From positions 62,001 to 126,000 of the forward strand of contig JAJDYR010000044.1 in NCBI GenBank assembly GCA_022825065.1: a DNA stretch of 64,000 nucleotides, written 5' to 3'. This DNA is from a bacterium (GTDB lineage Bacteria > UBA8248). This document shows positions 16,966 through 24,732 of the stretch, in pieces. The notes beneath the pieces are model-generated. The model was not told the DNA's origin, did no database searches, and was given only the letters and a program-made list of their open reading frames with translations. The translations under genes were made by a program, and so were the position numbers. Each line of letters begins with the position of its first letter. Position 1 is the stretch's first letter.

Positions 16966-18025
16966 GGAAACCTCCTGTGAGGGTTGTTGGGGGAGTCCTT
17001 GCACATTACCTACGGCGTTCTCTCTCCATCAAAGAGAATTTTAAATCAACTCTCCCCTTGAGGAGATAGTTGAAACAGTCATCCTTGGTCAGAATTGACC
17101 ACTGCCGTCATTCCAGCGAAAGCCGGAATCCATTTTGACTTTTCACCGGGCGGGGCACCACGACCTTATTCTCGCGCGGCATCCGGATGCAGAATCCAGA
17201 GAATTCGCCTTTCTATTTTATGTTCGATTCCGATCCTCCCCGCCCGGGATTAAAGATGTTCGAACGAAGAGACGAAAGGCAAAGGCGAAAATGGATTCCG
17301 TCGAACCCTCCCTCTGCGGTCGGCTCCGACACCGGAATGACGGCCAAAACCCGAAACCGGGCGGCGGCGCAGGCTCTCGCCTTGAAAACCAACCCCCCCT
17401 ACCCCCCCTTGTCAGGGGGGTAAGAAAAATCAAAACCCCCTCAGCCCTGCGGGGGCGCATCGCCTTTTTATACCCCCCTGACAAGGGGGGGTAGGGGGGG
17501 TTGCCTTTATCCCCTGAGGAGGGGGCTGTTGCAAAAGCCGGTGTTCGACCATTACGGAGATCTCTTTCCACCGAGGAGAATTATAAATCTACTCCCCCCT
17601 TGAGGGTCTGGCTTCCCGAGGGGAAAGCCAGACGGCAAGACGAGGGCGAAGCCCGAAGTCGCGCCGGTGGGGGGACATGCCACAGAGTAAACCTCCCCCC
17701 ACCGCATCAGCCTTCGCAAAAAACGCTCGGCTTCTGTCGGGCTTCCCGAGGAGAAAGCCCGACCCCCTCAAGGGGGGAGTTGATTGTTCTTCTCCTTGGT
17801 CGGTACTTCCTCCTTCATCGGGGCTTTTGCCTTTTCATACCCCCCTGACATGGGGGGTAGGGGGGGCAGGACAGCCCCGAGGAGGGGCTGTCCTTTATCC
17901 CCTGAGGGGGACTCTTTCAACAACCCGGGAAAGCCTGATTCGGATCGTGCATTCGGCCCGGTTATGATAGCATCGAATCTCCTCTCATGATGATTTGATT
18001 CTCTTTCGGGCGGGAAGGCGCGTTC
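16966..18025. repeat. 1-kb intergenic repeat cluster
   Basis: No gene seen. About 17083-17345 is a dispersed repeat bounded by 'GTCATTCC..' / '..GGAATGAC' ends; an inverted relative lies at 56270-56537. Next come a spacer (CCAAAACCCGAAACCGGGCG) that recurs at 46100, a full C7/G7 palindrome (17387-17505), a GGCTTCCCGAGGGGAAAGCC-type hairpin (about 17608-17632) and again at 17741-17763, a half C7/G7 element (about 17819-17868) and an inverted end CTCTTTCAACAACCCGG near 17910. Confidence 0.65.
17387..17505 (+). repeat. C7/G7 palindromic repeat, copy 3
   Basis: Full-length element; left arm begins ACCAACCCCCCCTACC, right arm ends GGGGGGGTTGCC. It directly abuts the spacer shared with the copy at 46147. 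Confidence 0.85.
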
Positions 18026-18958
18026 ATGTTCGAATATCTGTTGCGGAGAGTGTTCCTTCTCGTCCCGGTTCTCATCGGCGTCTCCCTCGTCATCTTTCTC
18101 TCCATCCGCCTCGTACCGGGCGACCCGGCCGAAGCCCTGGCGGGCGAATTCGCGGATGAGGAGTATATCGCGGAAATCCGCCGGATTTACGGGCTGGACC
18201 AGCCCCTCCACATCCAGTACGGCATGTTCATGAAGCGGGCCTTACAAGGTGACCTGGGCCGCTCGATCCTCTCCGACAGGCCCGTGCTGAACGAAGTCTG
18301 GACCCGCTTCCTGAACACGCTGCAACTCGCTTTCTGGGCGGTGCTCCTCGCCACCATTGTGGGTTTGCTGGCCGGGGTATTATCGGCGACAAACCCGTAT
18401 TCCAAGTTCGACTACGGGAGCATGACGGGCGCGCTGCTCGGCATATCCATGCCCTCGTTCTGGTTCGGCCTGATACTCATGGGGTTTTTCTCCGTCTATC
18501 TCGGGTGGCTCCCGGCGGGGGGAAAGGGTACGTGGGCGCACCTCATCATGCCGGTGGTCACGCTCGGCCTGACGGGGGCCGGCCTCATCGCGCGCATGAC
18601 GCGCAACACCATGCTCGAGATCACCGGCAGCGAGTACATCACCACGGCGCGCTCGAAGGGCCTGGCGAGCGGAAAGGTCAACTACGTCCACGCGCTCAAG
18701 AACGCCCTGCTTCCCGTCATCACCGTCATCGGACTCCAGTCGGGATACCTGCTGGGAGGTTCCGTGATCACCGAATCGGTGTTCGCCTGGCCGGGTCTCG
18801 GCCGCTACATCGTCGAGGCCATCAAGCTGCGCGACTACGCCGCGGTGCAGGGCTCGCTGCTCTTCTTCGCGCTCACGTTCGCCGTGGTGAACCTGACGGT
18901 GGACCTCCTTTACGCGGTGTTCAACCCGCGCATCCGCTATGGGGGGTCGGGCGAATGA
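18026..18958 (+). CDS. ABC transporter permease, DppB type
   Basis: 310 residues with about six membrane helices. The N-terminus MFEYLLRRVFLLVPVLIGVS and the RLVPGDPAEALAG periplasmic segment are diagnostic of DppB/OppB/GsiC permeases, as is the EAA-loop region YITTARSKGLASGKVNYVHA before ALLPVITVIGLQ. It forms the inner-membrane channel with the next gene product. The downstream permease starts inside its stop codon (ATGA overlap). No ATPase genes follow, since the operon stops at 19854; ATP-binding subunits must be encoded elsewhere or shared. Confidence 0.94.
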   Translation: MFEYLLRRVFLLVPVLIGVSLVIFLSIRLVPGDPAEALAGEFADEEYIAEIRRIYGLDQPLHIQYGMFMKRALQGDLGRSILSDRPVLNEVWTRFLNTLQLAFWAVLLATIVGLLAGVLSATNPYSKFDYGSMTGALLGISMPSFWFGLILMGFFSVYLGWLPAGGKGTWAHLIMPVVTLGLTGAGLIARMTRNTMLEITGSEYITTARSKGLASGKVNYVHALKNALLPVITVIGLQSGYLLGGSVITESVFAWPGLGRYIVEAIKLRDYAAVQGSLLFFALTFAVVNLTVDLLYAVFNPRIRYGGSGE

Positions 18959-19854
18959 GCGAGGCCGCCGGCGTCGAATCCATTCCGCGCGACGAGGTGG
19001 AAATCGCGCCGATTCGCGGCATGTGGACGGACACCTTCCGGCGTCTGCTCAAGCACCGCGTCGCCGTGGCGGGCTGCGTTTTCGTCGCGATCTTCGTCGC
19101 CGCGTCCCTGCTGGCGCCCCTCATCGCGCCCTACGACCCCATCAAGGCGGATTTTCAGGCGGCGCTCAAAAACCCCTCGCTCGTCCATCCTTTCGGGACG
19201 GACCATTTCGGGCGCGACGTGTTCAGCCGCATCATCTACGGCGCGCGCACCTCGCTGCTCATCGGGGTGTTCTCCGTGCTCATCGCCGCGGTCGGGGGCG
19301 TGCTGCTCGGCCTCGTCGGCGGATACCTCGGCGGGTGGATCGACAACCTCATCATGCGGGTCGTAGACGTCTCGCTCACCTTCCCGCGCATCCTGCTCTC
19401 CATCCTGCTCATCGCCATCATCGGCACGGGGATGGAGAACATCATGCTGGCGGTGGGCATATTCGCCATCCCGACCTACGCCCGGCTGGTGCGCAGCTCG
19501 GTCCTCGTCTTAAAGGAGACCGAATTCGTGGAGGCGGCCCGGGCCATGGGCGGCTCGAGCAGCCGCGTGCTGTTCCTCCACATCTTTCCGGGGACGCTCG
19601 GCCCCGTCGTGGTGCAGTCCACCTTCCTCATCGCTACCTCCATCCGCGTGGCGGCGGGCCTGAGCTTCCTGGGCATCGGCGTGCCCCCGCCCACGCCCGA
19701 ATGGGGTACCATGCTCGCCGACGCGCGCTCCTACATGGCGCTGGCCCCGCACCTGCTCGCCATCCCCGGCTTCGCCCTCATGGGCGTGGTGCTCTCCTTC
19801 AACCTGCTGGGGGACGGGCTGCGGGATGCGCTTGATCCGAAGTTGCGGAGGTAG
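18955..19854 (+). CDS. ABC transporter permease, DppC type
   Basis: 299 residues, overlapping the DppB-type gene by 4 bp. Family marks are the PFGTDHFGRDVFSRIIYGAR block, the EAA loop FVEAARAMGGSSSRVLFLHI and the LSFLGIGVPPPTPEWGTML segment near the C-terminus. Together with the upstream gene it makes the heterodimeric channel of a peptide/nickel/opine-type importer. The low-GC island begins about 45 bp after its stop codon, so insertion downstream of this operon may have removed or displaced the ATPase genes normally found here. Confidence 0.94.
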   Translation: MSEAAGVESIPRDEVEIAPIRGMWTDTFRRLLKHRVAVAGCVFVAIFVAASLLAPLIAPYDPIKADFQAALKNPSLVHPFGTDHFGRDVFSRIIYGARTSLLIGVFSVLIAAVGGVLLGLVGGYLGGWIDNLIMRVVDVSLTFPRILLSILLIAIIGTGMENIMLAVGIFAIPTYARLVRSSVLVLKETEFVEAARAMGGSSSRVLFLHIFPGTLGPVVVQSTFLIATSIRVAAGLSFLGIGVPPPTPEWGTMLADARSYMALAPHLLAIPGFALMGVVLSFNLLGDGLRDALDPKLRR

Positions 19855-19899
19855 GGGGGGCTTCGGCTCCTTAAGAAAAACCGACATTCTTGCGCAACA

Positions 19900-19917
19900 A
19901 TCGTAAACCGAACGAAC
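19900..19917 (+). repeat. Left direct repeat of the island
   Basis: ATCGTAAACCGAACGAAC. It matches ATCGTAAACCGAGCGGAC at 23502-23519 at 16 of 18 positions, in the same orientation. The two copies bracket the AT-richer gene module. Confidence 0.6.
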
Positions 19918-20051
19918 ATCACAGGATGTGATCCTAGCCACACTGCTTTACGCTAAAATAGTCAATAATACATTGGTGTGTTAGAATTACACCCAACAAG
20001 AGAGTTCCAAACGAACAAATAATTGTTAAATTGTTGCGGGTGAATAGCAAC

Positions 20052-20186
20052 ATGATTTATCGATTAACCAAGAAATCCGAATTGCCTGACTTTAGGGTGG
20101 CTAAAGTTTTACAATCCCTTAAGGGAAATAAAATAAAGGGGATTGAGGCGTTGAAAGCCGAATCACCCAATAAAGGTGGTCGCTAA
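20052..20186 (+). CDS. Small ORF heading the ParB/nuclease/methyltransferase module
   Basis: 44 codons from the ATG at 20052 (in-frame GTG at 20040 and TTGs at 20031/20034 are alternatives). The peptide is basic, starting MIYRLTKKSELPDFRVAKVL and ending in ESPNKGGR. Its stop is 2 bp before the ATG of the ParB-like gene, a spacing typical of translational coupling. No family recognised. It could be a leader, a small antitoxin-like component, or the tail of a lost gene. A clear Shine-Dalgarno is not visible, so it is a candidate only. Confidence 0.4.
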   Translation: MIYRLTKKSELPDFRVAKVLQSLKGNKIKGIEALKAESPNKGGR

Positions 20187-20188
20187 TT

Positions 20189-21289
20189 ATGGCTCAAATA
20201 CCTGAATCACCTGTCGCCACTGATAATTTCGAAAACCCCACTAACCTACACTTAGATCTTCGCAATCCGCGAGCTCCTGATGAAACATTTGAGAGTGAGG
20301 ACGAGGTGATTGACTATCTTGTCGATCACGCAGATGTTGAAGAACTTATTCAATCCATCCTTAATTCTGGGTGGCTAGATTACGAACCATTAATCTTGTT
20401 GGCTGACGATAATGTTGTTTTGGAAGGCAATCGTCGATTAGCTGCGTTACGTATCCTTGCAGACTCAGAATTAAGGTCTCGCTTAAGAATTACACTTGAC
20501 AAGGAACCTGAAGCGGATGCACTCCCCGCAGCTATACGAGTTCAGCGAGTACCTTCGCGCAGTGCTGCACGAGACTACATCGGGTTCAAACACATTAATG
20601 GCCCTTTCAAGTGGGATGCGCTGGCGAAGGCTAAGTATGCCGCCGAATGGTATGAGGAAGGCGGCGACATCAAGCAGATCAGCCGACGCTTAGGCGACGG
20701 ACATAACACGGTAGTTCGTCTTGTAAATGGGTGGAAAGTTCTAAACCAGAGCCTAGGAAGCGGTTTCGATTTGGAGCAGACAACCAAAAAGTCATTTCCA
20801 TTCTCTCATCTATACACCGGGCTGTCTCGTCCAAATGTCCGACGTTACTTAGGTCTGCCGGATGACGATATATCAGCGGTACTTTCTTCAGACCCGATTC
20901 CAGAAGATAATCTAGGCCATTTAAAAACATTTATGTCGTGGCTTTACGGGCAACGAAATGAGCCAGCTGTAATTCGCAGCCAGAACCCAGATCTAAATAA
21001 ACTTGTAGACGTACTAGGTAACGAGACGGCACGGATCATGCTTGAGGCCAATCGTGATCTTGATGCGGCCTATGGACAAGTCGAAGACAAACAACTTCAA
21101 TTTAGCAAAGCCCTAATGAATACAATTAAGCAGGCAGAAGATGCAATGAGCTTGGTCGGAAATTACGATGGTCGAGCAGATTTAATGAACGCTGGCGATA
21201 ATCTTCGCCGGACTGTACTTTCGCTTCATGCCGCTATGCGGCGAGCGAAAGAGATCACGGAAGCCGGAAACGACACCGATGGCAATTAA
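20189..21289 (+). CDS. ParB/sulfiredoxin-like domain protein
   Basis: 366 residues. A ParB/Srx-type N-terminal domain is shown by a region of the form 'neighbour list' (LHLDLRNPRAPDETF), then DVEELIQSILNSGWLDYEPL and the hallmark LEGNRRLAALRIL (about residues 78-90), where the Gly-Asn-Arg-Arg corresponds to the GxRR box that binds CTP or nucleotides. A helix-turn-helix follows at about 160-180 (IKQISRRLGDGHNTVVRLVN). The C-terminal half is helical and unrecognised. In defence loci, ParB-like proteins of this kind act as DNA-binding or nuclease partners. The downstream gene overlaps by 11 bp. A/T-ending codons are frequent, unlike flanking backbone genes. Confidence 0.8.
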   Translation: MAQIPESPVATDNFENPTNLHLDLRNPRAPDETFESEDEVIDYLVDHADVEELIQSILNSGWLDYEPLILLADDNVVLEGNRRLAALRILADSELRSRLRITLDKEPEADALPAAIRVQRVPSRSAARDYIGFKHINGPFKWDALAKAKYAAEWYEEGGDIKQISRRLGDGHNTVVRLVNGWKVLNQSLGSGFDLEQTTKKSFPFSHLYTGLSRPNVRRYLGLPDDDISAVLSSDPIPEDNLGHLKTFMSWLYGQRNEPAVIRSQNPDLNKLVDVLGNETARIMLEANRDLDAAYGQVEDKQLQFSKALMNTIKQAEDAMSLVGNYDGRADLMNAGDNLRRTVLSLHAAMRRAKEITEAGNDTDGN

Positions 21290-22331
21290 TCCACCCCTTC
21301 CACGAGATACGCGTAGCCGACTAACAGATTGGTTAGAAATCGAAGTGTTAGTACGTTCGCGTCAAGTCGCGACGCGTGCTGATATACTACGACTTTACGA
21401 CTTCATAGAGGAAGAAGGGCACAATATCGAGATCGATGATGTGACAGGAGAGAAGCTTGAGACAGAAATTCTCAGTGAAGATCGTACACGGTGTGCTGAC
21501 GATGTGTTGAGTGAGATTGAGTATCGATCTTCTGTTCTTGGGGATGACTATCCATTTACAACGGAAATATCGAGGCAGCAATGGCGGATTCTCCCAGCAG
21601 CTACGAATCCAGATAATCGTATTGAGGCTGCTCGTACATGCTATCTGTTCTGCCTACTCATTAGTGCAATACGTGATGAGCGGATTAGTGGTGACATGAT
21701 TGCTGAATTGCGTCGATCTATGGCAAATCATTTTCAAGCTGTTGCCACGGATGCGGCAGCGGGAGTCTTGAACGGAGAAGCAATATCCTTTGGTTTTCCG
21801 AGGCCGACAGGTTCAGGCTTTCGTCCAGCACTTGAGGCTGCTAGTCAGAAGATGCGTTTAGGGAAAACACTCGACAGTGTGCCGCTTTGGTCGCAAGGAC
21901 ATGAGAAGGATGCGGGCATTGACGTAATCGCTTGGCGTGATTTTAGGGACGGTCGCCCATCAAAGTTGGTAATGTTGGGACAAGTAGCCTCTGGTTATAA
22001 TTGGTTAGAGAAAAGTGTAAAAAACGAAACCTATCGATTTTTCGATTGGTTTAGCGAACGTCCTACAGAACATTTCATTCCGTCGATCTTTATACCGTTC
22101 CCGCAACACCATGACTGCGAAGCACGTGATGACGCAACATTCGAAGAAACTGCTATTGCAAATGCGTGGCATCGGGAACGTGGTTTTGGCCTGATCATTG
22201 ACCGTCTGCGTATCGTTGAGGCGGCCGCAGCTCGATTGGTAACCGCATGTAGTCGACAGAAAAAATCAACACTTGAGTTAATGCGTGAATGGATGATTGA
22301 GACGTTGAGAGTAGCTCGCGAGGCTGTATGA
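21279..22331 (+). CDS. Unrecognised protein with PD-(D/E)XK nuclease-like motif
   Basis: 350 residues from the ATG at 21279, which lies inside the ParB-like gene. No family is recognised with certainty. The middle contains a segment reminiscent of restriction-type nucleases: GIDVIAWRDF (Asp at about 215) followed 20 residues later by a strand ending VMLGQVASGYNWLEK (Gln about 235, Lys about 245). This resembles the D...QxK core of Mrr-like folds, but with the lysine displaced, so activity is uncertain. The N-terminal 100 residues are acidic and helical. The C-terminus ends 4 bp inside the methyltransferase gene (ATGA overlap). Position between a ParB-like DNA binder and a DNA methyltransferase suggests the restriction part of a modification system. 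Confidence 0.6.
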   Translation: MAINPPLPRDTRSRLTDWLEIEVLVRSRQVATRADILRLYDFIEEEGHNIEIDDVTGEKLETEILSEDRTRCADDVLSEIEYRSSVLGDDYPFTTEISRQQWRILPAATNPDNRIEAARTCYLFCLLISAIRDERISGDMIAELRRSMANHFQAVATDAAAGVLNGEAISFGFPRPTGSGFRPALEAASQKMRLGKTLDSVPLWSQGHEKDAGIDVIAWRDFRDGRPSKLVMLGQVASGYNWLEKSVKNETYRFFDWFSERPTEHFIPSIFIPFPQHHDCEARDDATFEETAIANAWHRERGFGLIIDRLRIVEAAAARLVTACSRQKKSTLELMREWMIETLRVAREAV

Positions 22332-23485
22332 TCAATCGGCACCCTTTCCATTCGATTTGCCCTTACTTTGCAATGTTCCCAGAGCAGTTTGTCAGGCACC
22401 AACTCTTGAGTTTCTCGACTCCTGGTGATTTAGTTTTCGATCCATTCTGTGGGCGAGGTACAACCGTTTTCGAGAGTTTGTTACGGGAGCGAGCGGCGGC
22501 GGGATCGGACATCAATCCCGTTGCCGTGTGTATTGCTTCCGCCAAGGCAATGGCACCTTCATTGAATGCGGTGTTGAATCGAATCAATATGCTGCAAGAA
22601 CTCTACGGACCTGTACGTGACATAGATGTTCCACCAAGCCCGTTCTTCGAACACTGCTATGAACCTCGTACGCTTGCAGAAATTATGTTCTTGCGCGAAC
22701 AGTTGCGATGGAGCGAAACAGCGGAAGATTGCTTCATTGCTGCAATGATGTTGGGTATACTTCATGGGGAATCGCATCGGTCGCGATACTGCCTGAGCAA
22801 CCGAATGCCGCGTACTATCAGTACCAAGCCAGGTTACTCTGTTCGTTGGTGGAACGAGCGAGGATTGCGCCCACCACGGCGTGAAGTATTTGAAATATTA
22901 CGGAATGTAGCACTATTCCGTTACCGGCTACCTCCTGCAAAGCGACACGGGATAGTTCGCCACTCCGATGCTCGTATGGTTGGAGAGACGTTTCCGGAGT
23001 TACGTGGGCGAGTTAACTTAGTCGTAACGTCGCCGCCGTATTTTGATACGACAGATTATGCTGAGGATCAGTGGTTGCGTTTGTGGTTTCTAGGTGGCGC
23101 ATCAAAACCTGAATTCCGTAAAAACCGTGATGACCGACACACTCAGGTCGAAGAATATTGGGCATTTCTAGATGCAGCTTGGAAAGGTCTAGCATCGTTA
23201 ATGAATGACCGCGCCACTATAGTTATCCGAATCGGAGGAACAAAATTTACGAAAGAACAACTCTACGAAAAGCTAAGGTCTGGATTGGAGAAAAACTTAG
23301 CGGGATTCACAGTAAAACCACTGCACGATGGAATCACAACGTCAATACGACCAAGGGAAATAAGTGCATTTCGGCCAACGCCAAAACGCAAAAATGTCGA
23401 ACATGATTTCGTCTACACCCTTCACCGACATGTGCAGCAAATCGCAAAGAAAACCAAACCTAAAGATGCCATAATTGAAAGATGA
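22328..23485 (+). CDS. DNA methyltransferase (N4-C/N6-A amino type)
   Basis: 385 residues. SAM-binding motif I is FDPFCGRGTT (residues 37-46) with the acidic GSDINPVAV after it; catalytic motif IV is TSPPY (residues 234-238), which is typical of exocyclic amino-methyltransferases (m4C or m6A). The order motif I then, about 190 residues later, motif IV leaves room for a target-recognition region between them (NRMPRTISTKPGYSVRWW is conserved-looking). It overlaps the upstream nuclease-like gene by 4 bp, so the two are translationally coupled. The gene would protect host DNA if the upstream protein cuts. It ends 16 bp before the right direct repeat. Confidence 0.85.
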   Translation: MINRHPFHSICPYFAMFPEQFVRHQLLSFSTPGDLVFDPFCGRGTTVFESLLRERAAAGSDINPVAVCIASAKAMAPSLNAVLNRINMLQELYGPVRDIDVPPSPFFEHCYEPRTLAEIMFLREQLRWSETAEDCFIAAMMLGILHGESHRSRYCLSNRMPRTISTKPGYSVRWWNERGLRPPRREVFEILRNVALFRYRLPPAKRHGIVRHSDARMVGETFPELRGRVNLVVTSPPYFDTTDYAEDQWLRLWFLGGASKPEFRKNRDDRHTQVEEYWAFLDAAWKGLASLMNDRATIVIRIGGTKFTKEQLYEKLRSGLEKNLAGFTVKPLHDGITTSIRPREISAFRPTPKRKNVEHDFVYTLHRHVQQIAKKTKPKDAIIER

Positions 23486-23501
23486 TAACTCCTACGGGAA
23501 G

Positions 23502-23519
23502 ATCGTAAACCGAGCGGAC
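23502..23519 (+). repeat. Right direct repeat of the island
   Basis: ATCGTAAACCGAGCGGAC, 16/18 identical to 19900-19917. High-GC backbone-like sequence resumes after it. Confidence 0.6.
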
Positions 23520-23840
23520 GGGAAAGACGCTGGATTCCTGGATTTCCTCCTTTTCTCCCAATATCTCTTTCCTCGGTCGTGATTGAACCCCCACCCGTTT
23601 GCTTATGAGATTCTGCCCTTACCTCGCCGATAATCCCTCATTCTTTAATCGGCGAACTTTCCCTCCTTGGTCGCGTCAATCATGCTTTCATCGGTCGTGA
23701 TTGATCCTCAAAGGGGAAAGTGGTTTCTCTCCTCTCGCCCGGGGGCGGTTTTGACACGCTTGGGACCGAATATGGTATGATCCGCAGCGTTCCGGACTGA
23801 AGACTGCGGGTGCGAATCAAACCAGAGGAGGGGTGACGCC
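23520..23840. other. Intergenic region with repeated 'CTCGGTCGTGATTGA' words
   Basis: No gene seen. Variants of TC(A/G)GTCGTGATTGA occur at about 23573 and 23693, and an inverted pair CCGCCGATAAT-like / AATCGGCGAA around 23625-23650 may form a weak hairpin. The 3' part carries the cupin promoter. Confidence 0.4.
23751..23781 (+). promoter_or_regulatory. Predicted sigma-70 promoter of the cupin gene
   Basis: TTGACA (23751-23756) and TATGAT (23776-23781), spacer 19 bp, slightly long. It leads to the cupin ATG at 23841 after a short leader. Confidence 0.5.
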
Positions 23841-24194
23841 ATGAAGGTGATGAACTACAAGGATGCGGAACTGAAAGCGGAGAAGGCGGCCAAGGGCGCG
23901 GGCATCCGCTGGCTGCTCAGCGAGCGCGACGGCGAGACCGGAATGGCGATGCGGGTCATCGAGATCGAGGCGGGCGGGCAGACGCCCGACCATTCCCACT
24001 CCTGGGAGCACCAGGTGTTCATGCTGAAAGGCGAGGGGCGGGTAATCGTCGAGGGCGAGACGCGGGCCATCGCGCCGGGGGCGGCGATTTTCGTGGCGCC
24101 CGGCGAGAACCACACCTTCCACAACGACTCGGACGAGACGATGGAGTTCGTCTGCATGATTCCCGTGAGCGCCACCAAGGCGTACGAGCACTAG
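23841..24194 (+). CDS. Single-domain cupin protein
   Basis: 117 residues, AGAGGAGG upstream of the ATG. The first cupin motif is TPDHSHSWEHQVFMLKGEG (two His, a Glu position occupied by E, and later G), and the second is PGENHTFHND. These residues should bind one divalent metal in a small beta barrel. Such stand-alone cupins are isomerases, dioxygenases or sensor-like proteins; no partner gene indicates the substrate. The gene is monocistronic, with its own promoter and a T-rich terminator-like region after it. Confidence 0.85.
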   Translation: MKVMNYKDAELKAEKAAKGAGIRWLLSERDGETGMAMRVIEIEAGGQTPDHSHSWEHQVFMLKGEGRVIVEGETRAIAPGAAIFVAPGENHTFHNDSDETMEFVCMIPVSATKAYEH

Positions 24195-24666
24195 GGCGCA
24201 GAACCCGCCCTGAATTTCCGAACAATTCGATAAATTTCGATAAATTCACGGGGTTTTTCGATAAATTACGGGCTTTTTTTCGTTATCGTTTTGCTCCGCG
24301 CGGAGGCGCAATTTCCCCGCCGCTCAGGAAACACCGTGAGGATACCACGGCCCCGCAGACGCGCGCGCAGCAGCAAATGCGGGGAACTGCAGGGCTGAAG
24401 CTCCGGGCGGGCGTTTTCCCGGGCGCCCGCGAATACCACAATATGTAGTCTCAAAAAATAATTTCTCGCACAATATATGGGCGAAATAACCTCGGACCCG
24501 GAAAAATCCGCAGAAAAATCAATTTTTATAACAATAAATCATTATATATCAATAAGTTATAATTATTTATGCAGGAATCGCTTTAAGCGCGGCGAGAAGG
24601 TCATATTTTTTATTTTTAATAAAATCAATAAATACAGTAGGTTATGATGGTTAATCAAAAAATCAC
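24195..24666. other. AT-rich intergenic region
   Basis: No gene seen. The first part has three CGATAAATT words (24228-24269) and a block AAATTCACGGGGTTTTTCGA (24242-24261) that recurs inverted at 37447-37466; TTTTTTTCG at 24274 probably ends cupin transcription. The rest, about 24440-24660, is strongly A/T-rich with palindromic AATAAATCATTATATATC-like stretches and no open frame of note. Confidence 0.5.
24222..24282 (+). terminator. Terminator-like repeat downstream of the cupin gene
   Basis: Repeated CGATAAATT words and ACGGGG/ACGGGC blocks each followed by T-runs. The 20-bp core is identical to the inverted block at 37447-37466. Confidence 0.4.
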
Positions 24667-24696
24667 TTGAAACAAATTCCAGGCCTTTGGTATATT
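24667..24696 (+). promoter_or_regulatory. Predicted sigma-70 promoter of the GAF/MreB operon
   Basis: TTGAAA (24667-24672), 18-bp spacer, TATATT (24691-24696). If used, transcription starts near 24703, downstream of the TTG at 24667, which would rule out that codon as a start and favour the ATG at 24733. Confidence 0.6.
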
Positions 24697-24732
24697 CCGG
24701 AACGTCCCAATCCGTCCCGTCGGGTGCCAGTA

